A DNA stretch of 7,063 nucleotides. Source: an uncultured bacterium (GTDB lineage: Bacteria > Bacteroidota > Bacteroidia > Bacteroidales > Muribaculaceae). How positions within the stretch are numbered: position 1 is the stretch's first letter; every line of letters starts with the position of its first letter. The notes under the pieces are model-generated. The model was not told where the DNA came from and ran no database searches. It saw nothing but the letters and a program-made list of their open reading frames with translations. A program made the position numbers and the translations under genes. Where the stretch lies: positions 1 through 7,063 of the forward strand of contig CAMHGU010000115.1 in NCBI GenBank assembly GCA_946184715.1, read 5' to 3'. Positions 6,637-7,063 of this stretch are shown in pieces.

Positions 6637-6980
6637 TTCTCGCTGATTACGCTGATTATCTGGGGCATCTGCGTTATCTGCGAGCGATAACTTCTCGCTG
6701 ATTACGCAGATTGCGCTGATTTTCTGTGGCTTCTGCGCTATCTGCGAGCGATTCTTCTCGCTGATTACGCTGATTGCGCTGATTTTCTGTGGCTTCTGCG
6801 CTATCTGCGAGCGATTCTTCTCGCTGATTACGCTGATTGCGCTGATTTTCTGTGGCTTCTGCGCTATCTGCGAGCGATTCTTCTCGCTGATTACGCTGAT
6901 TGCGCTGATTTTCTGTGGCTTCTGCGCTATCTGCGCTATCTGCGAGCGATAACTTCTCGCTGATTACGCTGATTACGCAG
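6637..6980. repeat. Tandem array of 63-bp intergenic repeats
   Basis: Units begin at TTCTCGCTGATTACGC. Copy 1 is 6637-6691 (55 bp, diverged, with an internal deletion). Copy 2 is 6692-6754 (63 bp, one difference, A at 6708). Copies 3 (6755-6817) and 4 (6818-6880) are identical 63-bp units. Copy 5 is 6881-6953 (73 bp: an extra CTGCGCTAT plus one base). Copy 6 is a partial unit (6954-6980). Inside each unit is a shorter series of GCTGATT steps at 8-9 bp spacing and a pair of CTGCG steps. Each unit is also an imperfect palindrome. There are no spacers, so this is not CRISPR. It lies just downstream of a strong terminator and carries no supported gene. Similar CGCTGATTACGC/CGCAGATT strings occur between genes in many Bacteroidota, as far as I recall. 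Confidence 0.95.
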
Positions 6981-7063
6981 AAACAGAGCAGCGACCGAAC
7001 CGATGCGCAGCTAAGTCCTTAAGTCCGTACAGATTACCCGTACGTGAGCGGAGTGGTCGCCTT
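6981..7063. other. Non-coding remainder at right edge
   Basis: No gene, promoter or clear structure is seen here. Small direct repeats are visible: TAAGTCC twice (7013-7019 and 7021-7026 with the shared preceding T) and CCGTAC twice (7025-7030 and 7038-7043). No reading frame with a start codon enters the array from this side on the - strand, and the neighbouring gene lies outside the window. Confidence 0.5.

Noticed and set aside
6004..6690. + strand frame running from inside the nucleosidase gene through the terminator into the first repeat copy
   Set aside because: It overlaps the nucleosidase in another frame, crosses a strong terminator, and its Arg-rich product looks like an out-of-frame translation.
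6637..6980. Possible CRISPR array
   Set aside because: The 63-bp units follow each other directly with no unique spacers, and no cas genes are seen.

Overview
The window reads as part of a Bacteroidota chromosome, most likely a GC-rich gut Bacteroidales such as a Muribaculaceae-like lineage. This rests on a DUF4290 gene directly upstream of murA and rimM, a promoter of the Bacteroidota type (TTTG, 20 nt, TAnnTTTG), starts preceded by A/T-rich sequence rather than clear Shine-Dalgarno motifs, and a prolyl-tRNA synthetase of the archaeal/eukaryotic type. The genus is a guess. All supported genes are on the + strand and are mostly core housekeeping genes. I see no phage, IS, CRISPR or defence module.

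Layout. (1) 3-683: C-terminal half of a major facilitator superfamily transporter, cut by the window edge, followed by a hairpin terminator at 706-739. (2) 684-856: intergenic region with the terminator and a good Bacteroidota promoter at 798-829. (3) 857-6544: seven tightly packed genes with gaps of 49 nt or less and one overlap: DUF4290 protein, murA, rimM, a very acidic 106-aa protein, a secreted OmpA-domain protein, proS, and an MTA/SAH nucleosidase gene. A strong intrinsic terminator at 6565-6604 closes the run, so it could be one operon. I see no convincing internal promoter, although the 49-nt gap before the acidic-protein gene and the 45-nt gap before proS are A/T-rich and could hold one. 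(4) 6545-7063: about 520 nt with no gene. Most of it is a tandem array with a 63-bp unit at 6637-6980, and the remainder is unremarkable.

The genes cover peptidoglycan precursor synthesis (MurA), 30S ribosome maturation (RimM), tRNA charging (ProRS), SAM by-product recycling (nucleosidase) and probably cell-envelope anchoring (OmpA domain), so the run looks like a growth-linked housekeeping operon. The points most worth a second look are three. MurA has Asp in place of the usual catalytic-loop Cys, which predicts fosfomycin insensitivity. ProRS has lost most of its expected C-terminal zinc cysteines. The 63-bp array is homogeneous in its core, diverged at its edges and built of quasi-palindromic units. 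I did not find evidence of an undescribed multi-gene system.
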